A stretch of DNA of 64,000 nt from Scopulibacillus_A cellulosilyticus. GTDB lineage: Bacteria; Bacillota; Bacilli; Bacillales; Sporolactobacillaceae. The notes beneath the pieces are model-generated. The model made no database searches, was not told the DNA's origin, and saw only the letters and a list, made by a program, of their open reading frames with translations. This document shows, piece after piece, positions 25,166-33,521 of the stretch. The stretch is from the NCBI RefSeq assembly GCF_042665295.1, contig NZ_JBHTCO010000017.1, forward strand, positions 62,001-126,000, read 5' to 3'. Position numbers and translations under genes: made by a program. Position 1 is the stretch's first letter, and each line of letters starts with the position of its first letter.

Positions 25166-25993
25166 ATGAAATTAATTGGTGCAGGAGATAATGTTGTTGA
25201 TTACTATTTAGATAGAAATGAAATTTTTCCAGGCGGCAATGCTTTGAATGTTGCCGTTTTAAGCAAACAAACCGGCGCGGAACAAACCGGCTATATCGGT
25301 ATTTTAGGAAACGACGGACCGGCAGCGCATATCATAGAAACATTAAAAAAAGAACAAGTGGATATAACTAGAATCAGACAAGCTTTTGGTGAGAACGGCA
25401 TGGCAAAAGTGGAACTCAACGATGAAGGTGACAGGATCTTTGTCGGTTCTAACCAGGGCGGTGTTCAGAAGTCGCTGACGCTTCATTTTACGGATGAAGA
25501 TTTGGCGTATATCAGGCAGTTTGATATTTTGCATACGAGCGTATACAGCCGCATTGAACATCAGTTGCCTAAGCTTCATCAAATAATAGACATTTCCTTT
25601 GACTTTTCAACCAAAATGGATGATGACTATCTTGATGCTGTTTGTCCTTATACGAAGATAGCCTTTTTCTCAGGCAGTCATCTGACTGAATTGGATTGTT
25701 GGAATTTCGCTCAAAAAGTTCATCAATATGGAACGGAAATTGTAGGCATTACACGCGGTTCGAAAGGTGCCTTTTTATCAGCAGATAACCATATTTTTGA
25801 ACAGCCTGTTATTCCAACAGAAGCGGTTGATACGCTTGGTGCAGGAGACACGTTTATCGCAGCTTTTCTCACTCATTATTATAATGGAAGTTCGATTGAA
25901 CAATCGATGGAAAAGGCGGCAGAAGCCGCAGCGGAAACATGTACACAATACGGGGCTTTTGGCCATGGGCTGTTTTTTACGTCCACAGTATAA
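25166..25993 (+). CDS. frlD: fructosamine 6-kinase (PfkB family)
   Basis: Phosphorylates imported fructosamines at C6 for cleavage by FrlB. The 275-residue ribokinase-fold protein has the FrlD-like N-terminus MKLIGAGDNVVDYYLDRN and PGGNALNVAVLSKQTG. The PfkB C-terminal signature DTLGAGDTFIAAFLTHYY contains the catalytic Asp. Similarity to B. subtilis FrlD continues through GENGMAKVEL and HTSVYSR. It is the last gene before a strong terminator. Confidence 0.92.
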   Translation: MKLIGAGDNVVDYYLDRNEIFPGGNALNVAVLSKQTGAEQTGYIGILGNDGPAAHIIETLKKEQVDITRIRQAFGENGMAKVELNDEGDRIFVGSNQGGVQKSLTLHFTDEDLAYIRQFDILHTSVYSRIEHQLPKLHQIIDISFDFSTKMDDDYLDAVCPYTKIAFFSGSHLTELDCWNFAQKVHQYGTEIVGITRGSKGAFLSADNHIFEQPVIPTEAVDTLGAGDTFIAAFLTHYYNGSSIEQSMEKAAEAAAETCTQYGAFGHGLFFTSTV

Positions 25994-26055
25994 ATAAAGG
26001 TGAATGAGTTTCAACAGCCTATAGTTATGCCTCACGAATACAAACTTATTTTAAT

Positions 26056-26098
26056 CCCGGAAATTCTTTTTGACATAAAGAATTTCCGGGGTTTTTTT
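26056..26098 (+). terminator. frl operon terminator
   Basis: CCCGGAAATTCTT (26056-26068) pairs perfectly with AAGAATTTCCGGG (26078-26090), followed by a run of seven T. Confidence 0.9.
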
Positions 26099-26120
26099 AT
26101 TTCGAACACGGAGATTTTTA

Positions 26121-26150
26121 TTAACTGGAACCAACTTAAAGGTGTATAAA
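26121..26150 (+). promoter_or_regulatory. candidate promoter of urease cluster 1
   Basis: TTAACT (26121-26126), 18 nt, TATAAA (26145-26150). I looked for a TnrA/GlnR box (TGTNA-N7-TNACA) here and found none with exact spacing. Confidence 0.5.
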
Positions 26151-26204
26151 GGTATTTTTACAAGACCATAATGTGGAAGATTAAAAATGCTGGAGGTGGC
26201 AAAG

Positions 26205-26510
26205 GTGCTTACACCTAGGGAGTTAGATAAATTGATGATTTCTTATGCAGGAGATGTGGCTCACCGCCGTAAAGAAAGGGGATTAAAACTTAATCATCCT
26301 GAAGCGGTTGCTTTCATTACCCGTGAGCTTCTTGAGGCTGCCAGGGATGGGGAAAAGAACGTTTCAGAGCTTATGGAATACGGCGCCACATTGCTTAAAA
26401 AGAAAGATGTCATGGAAGGGGTACCCGAGTTGATTACAAAGATTCAAGTTGAGGGTTTATTTGAGGACGGTACCAAATTGATCACTGTACATAACCCTAT
26501 CCGTTCATAA
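26205..26510 (+). CDS. ureA: urease gamma subunit, cluster 1
   Basis: Small structural subunit of the urease trimer-of-trimers. The 101 residues follow the UreA pattern: LTPRELDKLMISYAGDVAHRRKERGLKLNHPEAVAFI and, near the end, GTKLITVHNPIRS. The frame begins at 26187, but GGAGGTGG lies inside that extension and the GTG at 26205 gives the usual MLTPRE start. ureB follows after an unusually long 109-nt gap. Confidence 0.92.
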   Translation: MLTPRELDKLMISYAGDVAHRRKERGLKLNHPEAVAFITRELLEAARDGEKNVSELMEYGATLLKKKDVMEGVPELITKIQVEGLFEDGTKLITVHNPIRS

Positions 26511-26619
26511 TTGATAATCCTCTTTCTAAAGCTAGCTAAATAATAAGTTCCCATTTAAAACGCCTGAAAGCATCAATAAAAATAAAAATTCACTTGGTAT
26601 TAGGAAAGGAAGAATGATT

Positions 26620-26997
26620 ATGATTCCAGGAGAAGTGATATACGGTAAGGGAGATATTGTTTGTAATGAAGGAAGAGAGACAATTGAACTTTCCGTTACA
26701 AATACAGGGGATCGTCCTGTGCAAGTAGGCTCCCATTTCCATTTTTTTGAAGTTAATAGGCAATTGGAATTTGATAGAAAGAAGGCTTTTGGCTACAGGC
26801 TTGATATTGTTGCAGGTTCATCGACAAGATTTGAACCAGGAGAACAAATGACAGTTCAATTGGTTGCGCTTGCCGGGAAACGCCGAGTTTATGGACTTAA
26901 TCAATTGACAAACGGTTCTACCAAGAATCCATATCAACTTACTAAAGCCATGGAAAGGGCGGCAAGACTCGGATTTAAAACTAAAGATTCAAAGTGA
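26620..26997 (+). CDS. ureB: urease beta subunit, cluster 1
   Basis: The 125 residues begin with the canonical MIPGEV and contain NTGDRPVQVGSHFHFFEVNRQLEFDR and GKRRVYGLNQ. The C-terminus has an extra basic tail (AMERAARLGFKTKDSK) that is absent from the cluster 2 copy. Of two in-frame ATGs (26614, 26620), the second has better spacing from AGGAAAGGAAG. Confidence 0.92.
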   Translation: MIPGEVIYGKGDIVCNEGRETIELSVTNTGDRPVQVGSHFHFFEVNRQLEFDRKKAFGYRLDIVAGSSTRFEPGEQMTVQLVALAGKRRVYGLNQLTNGSTKNPYQLTKAMERAARLGFKTKDSK

Positions 26998-27074
26998 ATC
27001 AGGAAAATTAAAATGTCAAAAGATGTCCTTTACACAACATCGGATTAAGATTCTAGATTAAGGGAGCGATGAAG

Positions 27075-28793
27075 ATGTCTTTTAAAATGTCACGCGAGGA
27101 GCGGAATTTGCAATTTGGCCCTACAAAAGGGGACAAGGTCCGGTTAGCTGACACAGAGCTATTTATTGAAATCGAGGAAGATAAAACAATTCCCGGTGAT
27201 GAAGTGCAATATGGTGCAGGAAAGGTCATACGGGATGGTATGGGGCAATCGACGAGCATAGAGAGAAGACATGGCACGCCGGACATTGTTATCACTAACG
27301 CAACAATTATTGATTGGTGGGGCATTATTAAGGCAGATGTCGGTATCCGCGACGGAAAAATTAGTGCGATTGGTAAGGCAGGCAATTCGGATATTATGGA
27401 TAATGTTGATCCGAATTTGATTATTGGTGCATCAACAGAGATCGTTGCCGGTGAAGGGCTTATTCTAACAGCCGGGGCCATTGACTCGCATGTTCATTAT
27501 ATTGCACCGCAACTTTGTGAACATGCTTTATCAAACGGTACGACGACATTTATTGGCGGAGGCGTTGGCCCAGCGGCAGGAACGAACGGTACGACATGTA
27601 CAAACGGGCCCTGGAATATTCAAAAAATGCTTGAAGCGGCAGAAGGGCTGCCGATTAATATCGGTTTTTCCGGTAAAGGCAATGCATCATATCCAGGTCC
27701 TTTAGCCGAACAAATTGAAGCCGGGGCCATTGCATTGAAAATTCATGAGGACTGGGGATCGACGCCTGCGGTTATCGATGCAGCCCTTAAAATAGCAGAT
27801 GAATATGACATTCAGGTCGCTCTTCACGCTGACTCTTTAAACGAGGCAGGCTTTGTTGAAAGAACGATTGAAGCTTTTGATGGCAGAACCATTCATTCTT
27901 ATCATACGGAAGGTGCCGGCGGCGGCCATGCACCGGATATTTTGAAAGTGGCCAGTGAACAGAATGTCCTCCCGTCATCCACTAATCCAACTAACCCTTA
28001 TACTGTTAATACGATGGATGAAGAGATGGATATGTTAATGACTTGCCACCATCTTGATCCGGCAAGTAAAAAGGATGTCCAGCTTGCTGACTCTCGTCTC
28101 CGTAATGAAACAATGGCAGCTGAAGATGTGCTGCATGATATGGGTGTTCTTTCGATGATGTCGGCAGACGCCATGGCGATGGGCCGTATCGGTGAAACAG
28201 TACTGAGAACGTGGCAATTGGCTGATAAAATGAAACGTCAATTTGGAAAATTGAAAGATGAAACTGGAGACAACGATAATTTCCGTGTTCGGCGGTATGT
28301 CGCAAAATATACGATCAATCCAGCTATTACTCATGGCCTTGATGATATCATTGGCTCTATTGAAGTCGGAAAATATGCAGATCTTGTTTTATGGGAACCG
28401 GGATTCTTCGGCGTCAAGCCAAATATGGTTATTAAAGGCGGCATGATTTCATATGCACAAATGGGAGATGCAAACGCGTCCATACCTACAACGCAGCCGG
28501 TCATACACCGACCGATGTTTGCTCAATTCGGAAAGGCTATTAAGACAACTTCTTTGACGTTCGTTTCTAAGGCATCACTTCGTAACGGGATAGGTGAAAG
28601 ACTTGGATTAGAGCGCGAGTTGTATGGTGTGACAGGCTGCCGCCATATCACTAAAAAAATGATGAAATTAAATAACTTAACCCCTCAGATTGAAATTGAT
28701 CCTGAGACTTATGATGTAAGAGCTGATGGTAAGCTTTGTACATGTAAAGCTGAAAAGACAGTCTCCATGGCAAGACGTTACTTTATGTTTTAA
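27075..28793 (+). CDS. ureC: urease alpha subunit, cluster 1 (divergent type)
   Basis: Catalytic subunit hydrolysing urea to ammonia and carbamate at a di-nickel site. The 572 residues contain the nickel ligands and supports: DSHVH, ALKIHEDWG with the carbamylated Lys, HADSLNE, HTEGAGGGHAPD, flap CHHLDP and SADAMAMGR with the catalytic Asp. Several segments depart from the common Bacillus pattern: APQLCEHALSNGTTTF, TTCTNGPWNI and the end CTCKAEKTVSMARRYFMF. ATG 27075 is favoured over 27069 by spacing to AGGGAG. Probably active, but of a different lineage from the cluster 2 enzyme. Confidence 0.94.
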   Translation: MSFKMSREERNLQFGPTKGDKVRLADTELFIEIEEDKTIPGDEVQYGAGKVIRDGMGQSTSIERRHGTPDIVITNATIIDWWGIIKADVGIRDGKISAIGKAGNSDIMDNVDPNLIIGASTEIVAGEGLILTAGAIDSHVHYIAPQLCEHALSNGTTTFIGGGVGPAAGTNGTTCTNGPWNIQKMLEAAEGLPINIGFSGKGNASYPGPLAEQIEAGAIALKIHEDWGSTPAVIDAALKIADEYDIQVALHADSLNEAGFVERTIEAFDGRTIHSYHTEGAGGGHAPDILKVASEQNVLPSSTNPTNPYTVNTMDEEMDMLMTCHHLDPASKKDVQLADSRLRNETMAAEDVLHDMGVLSMMSADAMAMGRIGETVLRTWQLADKMKRQFGKLKDETGDNDNFRVRRYVAKYTINPAITHGLDDIIGSIEVGKYADLVLWEPGFFGVKPNMVIKGGMISYAQMGDANASIPTTQPVIHRPMFAQFGKAIKTTSLTFVSKASLRNGIGERLGLERELYGVTGCRHITKKMMKLNNLTPQIEIDPETYDVRADGKLCTCKAEKTVSMARRYFMF

Positions 28794-28867
28794 AAATAAT
28801 TGAAGTTTTCAATTTAGTTATAAGAAGTATAGTTTTCTATACTATTTATTTTAGAGGAGGATGACTA

Positions 28868-29359
28868 GTGATTATTACATCTATTGCAGGTCAATATTCT
28901 GAGACAAGTGAACACGAAGCCGACATTGAATATGTCTATTTAGATTCGGAGGAGTGTCCAAAAAAAAGATTTCGGACAACGACAGATAAAGGTACCGAAG
29001 TGGGTATTGATCTCCCGCCGGGTCCGCCATTAAGCGAAGGCGATATTCTGTATGCTGATAACAATCGGTTGATTGTTGTTAAAGTTAAACCGACTGATGT
29101 CATTGTGGCTAAGCCGCAAACAAAAAAAGAGATGGGCGAGCTTTGTTATCAAATTGGAAACTTGCATCAGCCGCTTCTAGTTCTGGAAGATGAGGTGCTT
29201 ATCCCGGATGAAAAACAAAATGTAGATTTATTCCGGGCAGTCGGCCTTCCATTTCGTCAAGAAAAGCGGGTATTGCCTCAAGGCTTTGCAACAAAACGTA
29301 CCGTTCATCGCCATACACACCCGCATCATCACGACGATGCGATGGAACACGGGGCGTGA
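28868..29359 (+). CDS. ureE: urease accessory nickel metallochaperone UreE, cluster 1
   Basis: Delivers nickel to the UreDFG-apo-urease complex. The 163 residues start at a GTG behind AGAGGAGG. They show the UreE N-terminal domain, the metal-binding domain (GELCYQIGNLHQPLLVLEDEVLIP) and a His-rich tail HRHTHPHHHDD that stores nickel. The UreE of cluster 2 lacks such a tail. The stop overlaps the ureF start by GTGA. Confidence 0.9.
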   Translation: MIITSIAGQYSETSEHEADIEYVYLDSEECPKKRFRTTTDKGTEVGIDLPPGPPLSEGDILYADNNRLIVVKVKPTDVIVAKPQTKKEMGELCYQIGNLHQPLLVLEDEVLIPDEKQNVDLFRAVGLPFRQEKRVLPQGFATKRTVHRHTHPHHHDDAMEHGA

Positions 29360-30075
29360 GAAGGATGTGGGAACTGCTTCAATATACTGACAGCGCTTTT
29401 CCCACAGGAGCTTTCACGCATTCTTACGGCATGGAAAGTCTTGTTCAAGAGAAGGCCATTCATGATTTGAACAGTGCTGAAAAATGGCTTGTCCGTTGTT
29501 TAGCGAAAGGCTGGGCGCCAACCGATGGGTTAGCCATCCTTTTAGCTTGGCATGCAGTAAACGAGGCAGATGCACTTAGTATCCGAAACGAGCAGTTATT
29601 TGAGAATCTGGCGGAAATCGATATGACGCTGACCGCCTCCCGTCCGGCGAAAGAAGCAAATGATGCTTCTGTATCTACCGGTAAGCGCTTATTAAAAGAG
29701 GCCGTACAAATCCAAGACTCGCCGATACTTTCGGGTTATTATGAATGGATCAAGGGCCAGAAGCTTTTCAACTTTCTTGGGAATTTTTCAGTCGTCTACG
29801 GTATTATCGGCGCTTCGTCGGGATGGCCGTCAGAGCAAACAGGACTTGCCTCTGCATATGCAACGTCCGCCGGGCTTGTTGCGGCACTGATAAAACTTGT
29901 GCCGCTCGGTCAAAGTGAAGGACAGCTGTTATTGAGCCGTCTTTCCAAGCCGCTTTTTGATGCCATAACTGAACAGAAGAAAAAAACCCTTAGAGAGCTT
30001 GGTGCTTCTCTACCCCTTTGGGATATTGCGCAAATGAGACATGAATCATTATATTCACGTCTATTCAGATCTTAA
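29356..30075 (+). CDS. ureF: urease accessory protein UreF, cluster 1
   Basis: An all-helical GTPase-modulating chaperone of 239 residues. Typical segments are LLQYTDSAFPTGAFTHSYGMESLVQE near the start, LGNFSVVYGIIGA, LIKLVPLGQSEGQ and the C-terminal DIAQMRHESLYSRLFRS. It begins with a GTG overlapping the ureE stop; ATG 29365 is an alternative. Translational coupling with ureE is likely. Confidence 0.9.
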   Translation: MRRMWELLQYTDSAFPTGAFTHSYGMESLVQEKAIHDLNSAEKWLVRCLAKGWAPTDGLAILLAWHAVNEADALSIRNEQLFENLAEIDMTLTASRPAKEANDASVSTGKRLLKEAVQIQDSPILSGYYEWIKGQKLFNFLGNFSVVYGIIGASSGWPSEQTGLASAYATSAGLVAALIKLVPLGQSEGQLLLSRLSKPLFDAITEQKKKTLRELGASLPLWDIAQMRHESLYSRLFRS

Positions 30076-30097
30076 TATTTATAAGGAGGTTGAAATT

Positions 30098-30721
30098 ATG
30101 AAACCAGTACGGATTGGTGTTGCCGGGCCTGTCGGCTCCGGTAAGACCGCTTTAATTGAACAATTAGTAAAACGAATGAAAGATCAGTATAGTACAGCAG
30201 TGATTACAAATGATATTTTTACAAAAGAGGATGAGAAAATCCTTGTACGGACAGGTGTGCTTCCTCCGGAACGGATTAAAGGGGTAGAAACAGGCGGGTG
30301 TCCGCATACGGCTATTCGCGAAGATGCGTCAATTAATCTTGATGCCATTGATGAGATGGTTGGCCGCTTTCCAGACCTCGACATCGTCTTTGTTGAGAGC
30401 GGCGGCGACAATTTGGCTGCAACCTTCAGCCCCGAATTAGCGGATTTTGTTATTTTTATCATTGATGTCGCCCAAGGCGAGAAAATTCCTCGCAAAGGCG
30501 GACCGGGTATTATGAAATCAGATCTATTTGTTATTAATAAAATAGATCTTGCCCCGCTTGTCGGTGCCAACCTTGATGTCATGCGAAGCGATACGGAACG
30601 CATGCGCGGCAATAAGCCGTACAAAATGACAAACCTAAATAACGGAACTGCAGTGGATGAAATTGTTAGCCATTTACGTAAATATGCCTTGTTAGAGGAT
30701 TTGAAAGAGGAAGGAGCATAA
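30098..30721 (+). CDS. ureG: urease accessory GTPase UreG, cluster 1
   Basis: SIMIBI-class GTPase that powers nickel insertion. The 207 residues show the P-loop GPVGSGKT, the nickel-binding ETGGCPHTAIREDAS (Cys-Pro-His motif) and the guanine-specificity NKIDLAP. The frame reaches back into ureF, but AAGGAGG precedes the ATG at 30098. Confidence 0.94.
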   Translation: MKPVRIGVAGPVGSGKTALIEQLVKRMKDQYSTAVITNDIFTKEDEKILVRTGVLPPERIKGVETGGCPHTAIREDASINLDAIDEMVGRFPDLDIVFVESGGDNLAATFSPELADFVIFIIDVAQGEKIPRKGGPGIMKSDLFVINKIDLAPLVGANLDVMRSDTERMRGNKPYKMTNLNNGTAVDEIVSHLRKYALLEDLKEEGA

Positions 30722-30726
30722 CCCTT

Positions 30727-31626
30727 ATGAATCCCAAAGGATGGCAGCAGAGAATTTCAGTTGCTTGCGGTGAGGATAACAGAACGCATCTTGTTGAAAA
30801 TTATGCAGAAGCCCCTTTGAGAGCGTTCGGTCCTTACTCTGATCCAAAAGGGCTTAAAATGAGACTTGTACAAATTGGCGAAGGGATTTTACAGGGTGAT
30901 CATTATAGAAATACATTTACCGTCGGAGCAAATGCTACGCTAGTGATTGATACAGATTCATATACGAAGATTTATAAGGCGCCAAAAAGATCTTCGTCGC
31001 AGAACATGAAATTTTCAATTGGGCCCGGCGGAACATTGTATTACCTTCCAGACCCGGTTATCCCTTTTGCAGGTTCTGATTTCACACAACGGACAACAGT
31101 AGAGCTGGATGAAGGATCCCGGGCAGTATTATGGGATATACTTACCCCGGGGAGGCTTGGTTCTGGAGAGTGTTTTCAATATAAACGTTTCCTCAGTGAA
31201 ACACGTGTGATATCGAAAGAATTAGGTGACCGCTTTCCTCTCGTTTGGGACAGGCAATGCTATGAGCCAACTAAAGCGGATCTTAACCAACCGCCGTTTT
31301 TTGGCGAATTTACTCATATTGGAAATCTGTGGATTGTAGCGTGGGGCGAATCAACTAAGGATTGGCCAACAACCGATTGGATTAAAAGCGTTCGACTAAA
31401 TTTACAAGAGCGCAATATTATTCCTGAACCTTACCTTAAGCCATTTGAGGATGAAGAAGAAAATCAAAAAGAATCAATAGTGGCTTTGCCGAAAAAGCGC
31501 AACTTTTACGGAGAAATCAGTCAGCTGACGTGCGGCGTGCTTGTCCGTGTCCTCGGAAAGTCAGCTGAAGACATCGTGAATTTTTTCGATCAATGTGTTG
31601 AAAGTCTTCATCGGCAAGGGGAATAA
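30727..31626 (+). CDS. ureD: urease accessory protein UreD (UreH), cluster 1
   Basis: Scaffold that holds apo-urease and passes nickel with UreF and UreG. The 299 residues include LRAFGPYSDPKGLKMRLVQIGEGILQGDHYRN, TDSYTKIYKAPK and LPDPVIPFAGSDFTQRTTVELDEGS. The protein is about 25 residues longer than the cluster 2 UreD, with an acidic insert (EDEEENQKES). It is last in the cluster, before a strong terminator. Confidence 0.9.
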   Translation: MNPKGWQQRISVACGEDNRTHLVENYAEAPLRAFGPYSDPKGLKMRLVQIGEGILQGDHYRNTFTVGANATLVIDTDSYTKIYKAPKRSSSQNMKFSIGPGGTLYYLPDPVIPFAGSDFTQRTTVELDEGSRAVLWDILTPGRLGSGECFQYKRFLSETRVISKELGDRFPLVWDRQCYEPTKADLNQPPFFGEFTHIGNLWIVAWGESTKDWPTTDWIKSVRLNLQERNIIPEPYLKPFEDEEENQKESIVALPKKRNFYGEISQLTCGVLVRVLGKSAEDIVNFFDQCVESLHRQGE

Positions 31627-31664
31627 TCAGGGTAATGAGGAAATAGCAGTATGTCCTTTTTACG

Positions 31665-31705
31665 AAAACACCCAGATGCTTAAGTAATAAGTATCTGGGT
31701 GTTTT
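31665..31705 (+). terminator. urease cluster 1 terminator
   Basis: AAAACACCCAGATGCTTA (31665-31682) and TAAGTATCTGGGTGTTTT (31688-31705) pair over 18 bp with one G-T pair. T-rich ends on both strands also serve the convergent cysI. Confidence 0.85.
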
Positions 31706-31746
31706 GCTAAATAATTAACTTTTCTCCGATAGTGTGTTTTCAAAGG

Positions 31747-33489
31747 CTAAACCGTTACTGGTGATTTTTTTTTATGAAAGTCAAGTCCCGAGAGAACTTC
31801 TTCAACGTAGCCGGCACGAATCACAAAATCTCCAAAGTGTTCACCTTCATGACGTTCTTTCGCATATTGAAAAAGAATAGGACGGAGTGTTTCCAGGATC
31901 TCCTCTTCTCCTATATTTTCGCGGTAAAGTTTGTTTAGGCGCTCACCAGCGAAACCGCCGCCAAGATACATATTGTATTTACCCGGCGCTTTGCCGATAA
32001 AGGCAATTTCCGCTAATCCCGGACGTGAACAGCCGTTAGGGCATCCTGACATACGTATAACGATTTCTTCATCATGAAGACCGGCTTCATCTAAAATAAC
32101 CTCAATCTTATCCAGTAAAGAAGGAAGATACCGTTCAGATTCCGCCATAGCAAGCCCGCAAGTCGGAAGAGCTACACAAGCCATGGAATTTCTTCTCAGA
32201 GCGGAGTAGTGCTTGCCTTCAGTAAGTCCGTACTTTTTGACTAACTCGTTTATTTCTTGCTTCTTTTCGCTGTCAACATTAGCGATAATCAGGTTTTGGT
32301 TCGGGGTTAGCCGGAATTCCCCAGTATGAACTTTGGCAATCTCCCTTAGACCCGTCATAAGCGGATAGTCTTTAAAGTCTTTGATACGTCCGTTTTGAAT
32401 AAATAGATTCAAATGCCACTTGCCGTTACTGCTCCGGGCCCAGCCATAGCGGTCGCCGTTATGGTCAAAATGATAAGGGCGTGCTTCTTCAAGCTCCCAA
32501 CCTAACCTGTCATTTAATTCATCTTTAAACCAATCAAGGCCTCTGGCATCGATCGTGTATTTAAAGCGTGCATTTTTTCTATCTGAGCGGTTGCCGTAAT
32601 CTCTTTGGATTGTGATAACTTTTTCTGCCACCTCAACGATTTTATTGACCGGAATGAATCCAATGACACGGGCAACCTGCGGGTAAGTGTTTGTATTTCC
32701 GTGAGTCATACCCATGCCGCCGCCAACAGCAACATTAAATCCTTTAAGCTGTCCTTCTTCTAAAATCGCAATGAAACCTAAATCATGAGAGAAGATATCT
32801 ACGTCATTTGTAGGAGGCACCGCTATACCAATTTTAAATTTCCGGGGCAAATACACGGGACCGTACATAGGCTCAATATCTTCATCTGCTTCACGGCTGT
32901 CTGCCACTTTTTCTTCATCAAGCCAGATCTCATGATAGGCTTTTGTCCGCGGTGCCAAGTATTTATCCAGTTTATCGGCCCACTCGTAAACCTCCGAATG
33001 AATCTCTGATTGGTAAGGATTAGGGCTGCACATCACATTCCTGTTGACATCACCGCAAGCGGCCAGCGTACTGAGCAGTGCTCCGTTAATTTCTTGAAAA
33101 GTTTTCTTTAAATCCCACTTAAGAATACCGTGCATTTGAAAACACTGCCGGGTCGTCAGTTTAATTGTTCCATCGCCATATTTTTGGGCCAGATTGTCCA
33201 AGACTAACCATTGTTCAGGCGCCGTTACACCGCCCGGGGTACGTACACGCACCATAAACTGATAATCAGGTTCGAGTTTCTGCCGCCTGCGTTCATCCCG
33301 TAAATCTCTGTCATCCTGCTGGTAACTCCCGTGGAACTTTAACAACTTATTATCGTCATCAGACAGTGCACCTGTTAACTGATCTTTGAGCCCTTCAGCA
33401 ATCGTTCCGCGAAGAAAGTTGCTTTCCCGCTTTATCCGCTCAAGGTCGCTTGGTTTTCCGTTATTTGGCGCTATACCTTTATTATCCAT
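31747..33489 (-). CDS. cysI: assimilatory sulfite reductase (NADPH) hemoprotein beta subunit
   Basis: Reduces sulfite to sulfide at a coupled siroheme-[4Fe-4S] centre. The 580 residues carry the nitrite/sulfite reductase half-domains and the cluster ligands in ACVALPTCGLAMAESER and SGCPNGCSRPG (C-x5-C and C-x3-C). AAAGGAG precedes the ATG. It lies 32 nt downstream of cysJ and is co-transcribed with it. Confidence 0.95.
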   Translation of the reverse strand: MDNKGIAPNNGKPSDLERIKRESNFLRGTIAEGLKDQLTGALSDDDNKLLKFHGSYQQDDRDLRDERRRQKLEPDYQFMVRVRTPGGVTAPEQWLVLDNLAQKYGDGTIKLTTRQCFQMHGILKWDLKKTFQEINGALLSTLAACGDVNRNVMCSPNPYQSEIHSEVYEWADKLDKYLAPRTKAYHEIWLDEEKVADSREADEDIEPMYGPVYLPRKFKIGIAVPPTNDVDIFSHDLGFIAILEEGQLKGFNVAVGGGMGMTHGNTNTYPQVARVIGFIPVNKIVEVAEKVITIQRDYGNRSDRKNARFKYTIDARGLDWFKDELNDRLGWELEEARPYHFDHNGDRYGWARSSNGKWHLNLFIQNGRIKDFKDYPLMTGLREIAKVHTGEFRLTPNQNLIIANVDSEKKQEINELVKKYGLTEGKHYSALRRNSMACVALPTCGLAMAESERYLPSLLDKIEVILDEAGLHDEEIVIRMSGCPNGCSRPGLAEIAFIGKAPGKYNMYLGGGFAGERLNKLYRENIGEEEILETLRPILFQYAKERHEGEHFGDFVIRAGYVEEVLSGLDFHKKKSPVTV

Positions 33490-33521
33490 CGTAAAACTCC
33501 TTTCAATTAATCTTCAGCACG

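Noticed and set aside
26100..26204. TnrA/GlnR box upstream of urease cluster 1
   Set aside because: TGTATAAAGG...TTTTTACA has wrong spacing and lacks the required A in the first half-site.
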